Assembly: GCA_963383645.1 (NCBI GenBank)
Contig: OY726569.1
Location: forward strand, 72,518,635-72,582,634
Length of the DNA: 64,000 bases
Origin: Muscardinus avellanarius
Lineage: Eukaryota; Chordata; Mammalia; Rodentia; Gliridae
Direction of reading: 5' to 3'
Shown: positions 63,799-64,000 of the stretch, piece by piece
How the letters are laid out: each line of letters starts with the position of its first letter
How positions within the stretch are numbered: position 1 is the first letter of the stretch
Translations under genes and position numbers: made by a program
The notes under the pieces: model-generated
The model's input: only the letters and a program-made list of their open reading frames with translations
Told to the model about the DNA's origin: nothing
The model's database searches: none

Positions 63799-63952
63799 CT
63801 GAAAAAGGTGAAAAGAAAGATTTTGTAAAACAGTTTTTTTTAAATACAAGATTTACATTTCACTGCTCAATCCACTTTAAATCTGAACAGGCAAGTTCTA
63901 ATGAGATATTTTCAATTACATATGATAGTTCAATAAAATATTACAACCAAGG

Positions 63953-64000
63953 CAGGCGTGGTGACACATGCTTGTACTCCCCGCACTTGGGAGGTGGAGA
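63953..64000 (+). mobile_element. B1-ID dimeric SINE cut by window edge
   Basis: Start of a sense B1 arm (GGCAGGCGTGGTGACACATG). Confidence 0.85.

Overview
This window is mammalian nuclear DNA, and its only protein-coding gene is ZFYVE26 (spastizin/FYVE-CENT, the SPG15 gene). The gene lies on the minus strand, so its 5' side is at high coordinates. I could place 33 consecutive coding exons, called w1 to w33 in transcript order, between 63798 and 7397. Every exon is bounded by AG/GT sites and all junction phases agree. Together they give one uninterrupted frame of 2138 complete codons. The identification rests on my recollection of the human protein and on a complete FYVE zinc finger split over w26 and w27. 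The first coding exon or exons (about 65 residues) lie beyond 64000. The last coding exons (about 280 residues by human length) were not found in 1-7396 and probably lie to the left of the window.

The host is most likely a rodent. The introns are packed with dimeric SINEs: a B1-like left arm, an A-rich linker and an ID-like (tRNA-derived) right arm. Monomeric ID elements are also present, above an old background of L2, MIR, L1, MaLR LTR and DNA-transposon fossils. B1-ID dimers point to the squirrel/dormouse/beaver side of the rodents; the species cannot be fixed from this sequence. Two SINE types coexist. Type I has a linker near AAAATAAAGAATAAAA and the right arm GAATGCCCCTGGGTTCCATC. Type II has a linker near CCAAATAAAATATAAAA and often a shortened right arm containing AAGGGCTTCCAGGAACC. 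Type II copies repeatedly sit inside older SINEs, making nested stacks.

Layout: 1-7396 has no recognised exon, an old L2 copy, many SINEs and a diverged direct duplication of about 1.6 kb (2305-3950 and 4320-5895). 7397-19397 carries w33 to w26, with the FYVE finger at 17819-17955 and 19234-19397. 19400-33589 carries w25 to w19, a five-deep SINE stack at 21067-22290 and L1/DNA-transposon fossils. 33764-35063 is a retroposon with a GC-rich tandem array joined to an L1-like 3' end, flanked by a perfect 13-bp target-site duplication. 35937-55942 carries w18 to w3, with minisatellites beside exons and a stray copy of the w10 acceptor region at 46641-46731. 56000-64000 holds w2 and w1 in long introns, a MaLR LTR, and a solo LTR (61501-62157) that splits a SINE with a 5-bp duplication.

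The gene product is a large phosphatidylinositol-3-phosphate-binding scaffold. Family knowledge places it on endosomes and lysosomes with spatacsin (SPG11) and AP-5, in autophagic lysosome reformation, and at the midbody in cytokinesis. No promoter, first exon or polyadenylation site of the gene is visible.
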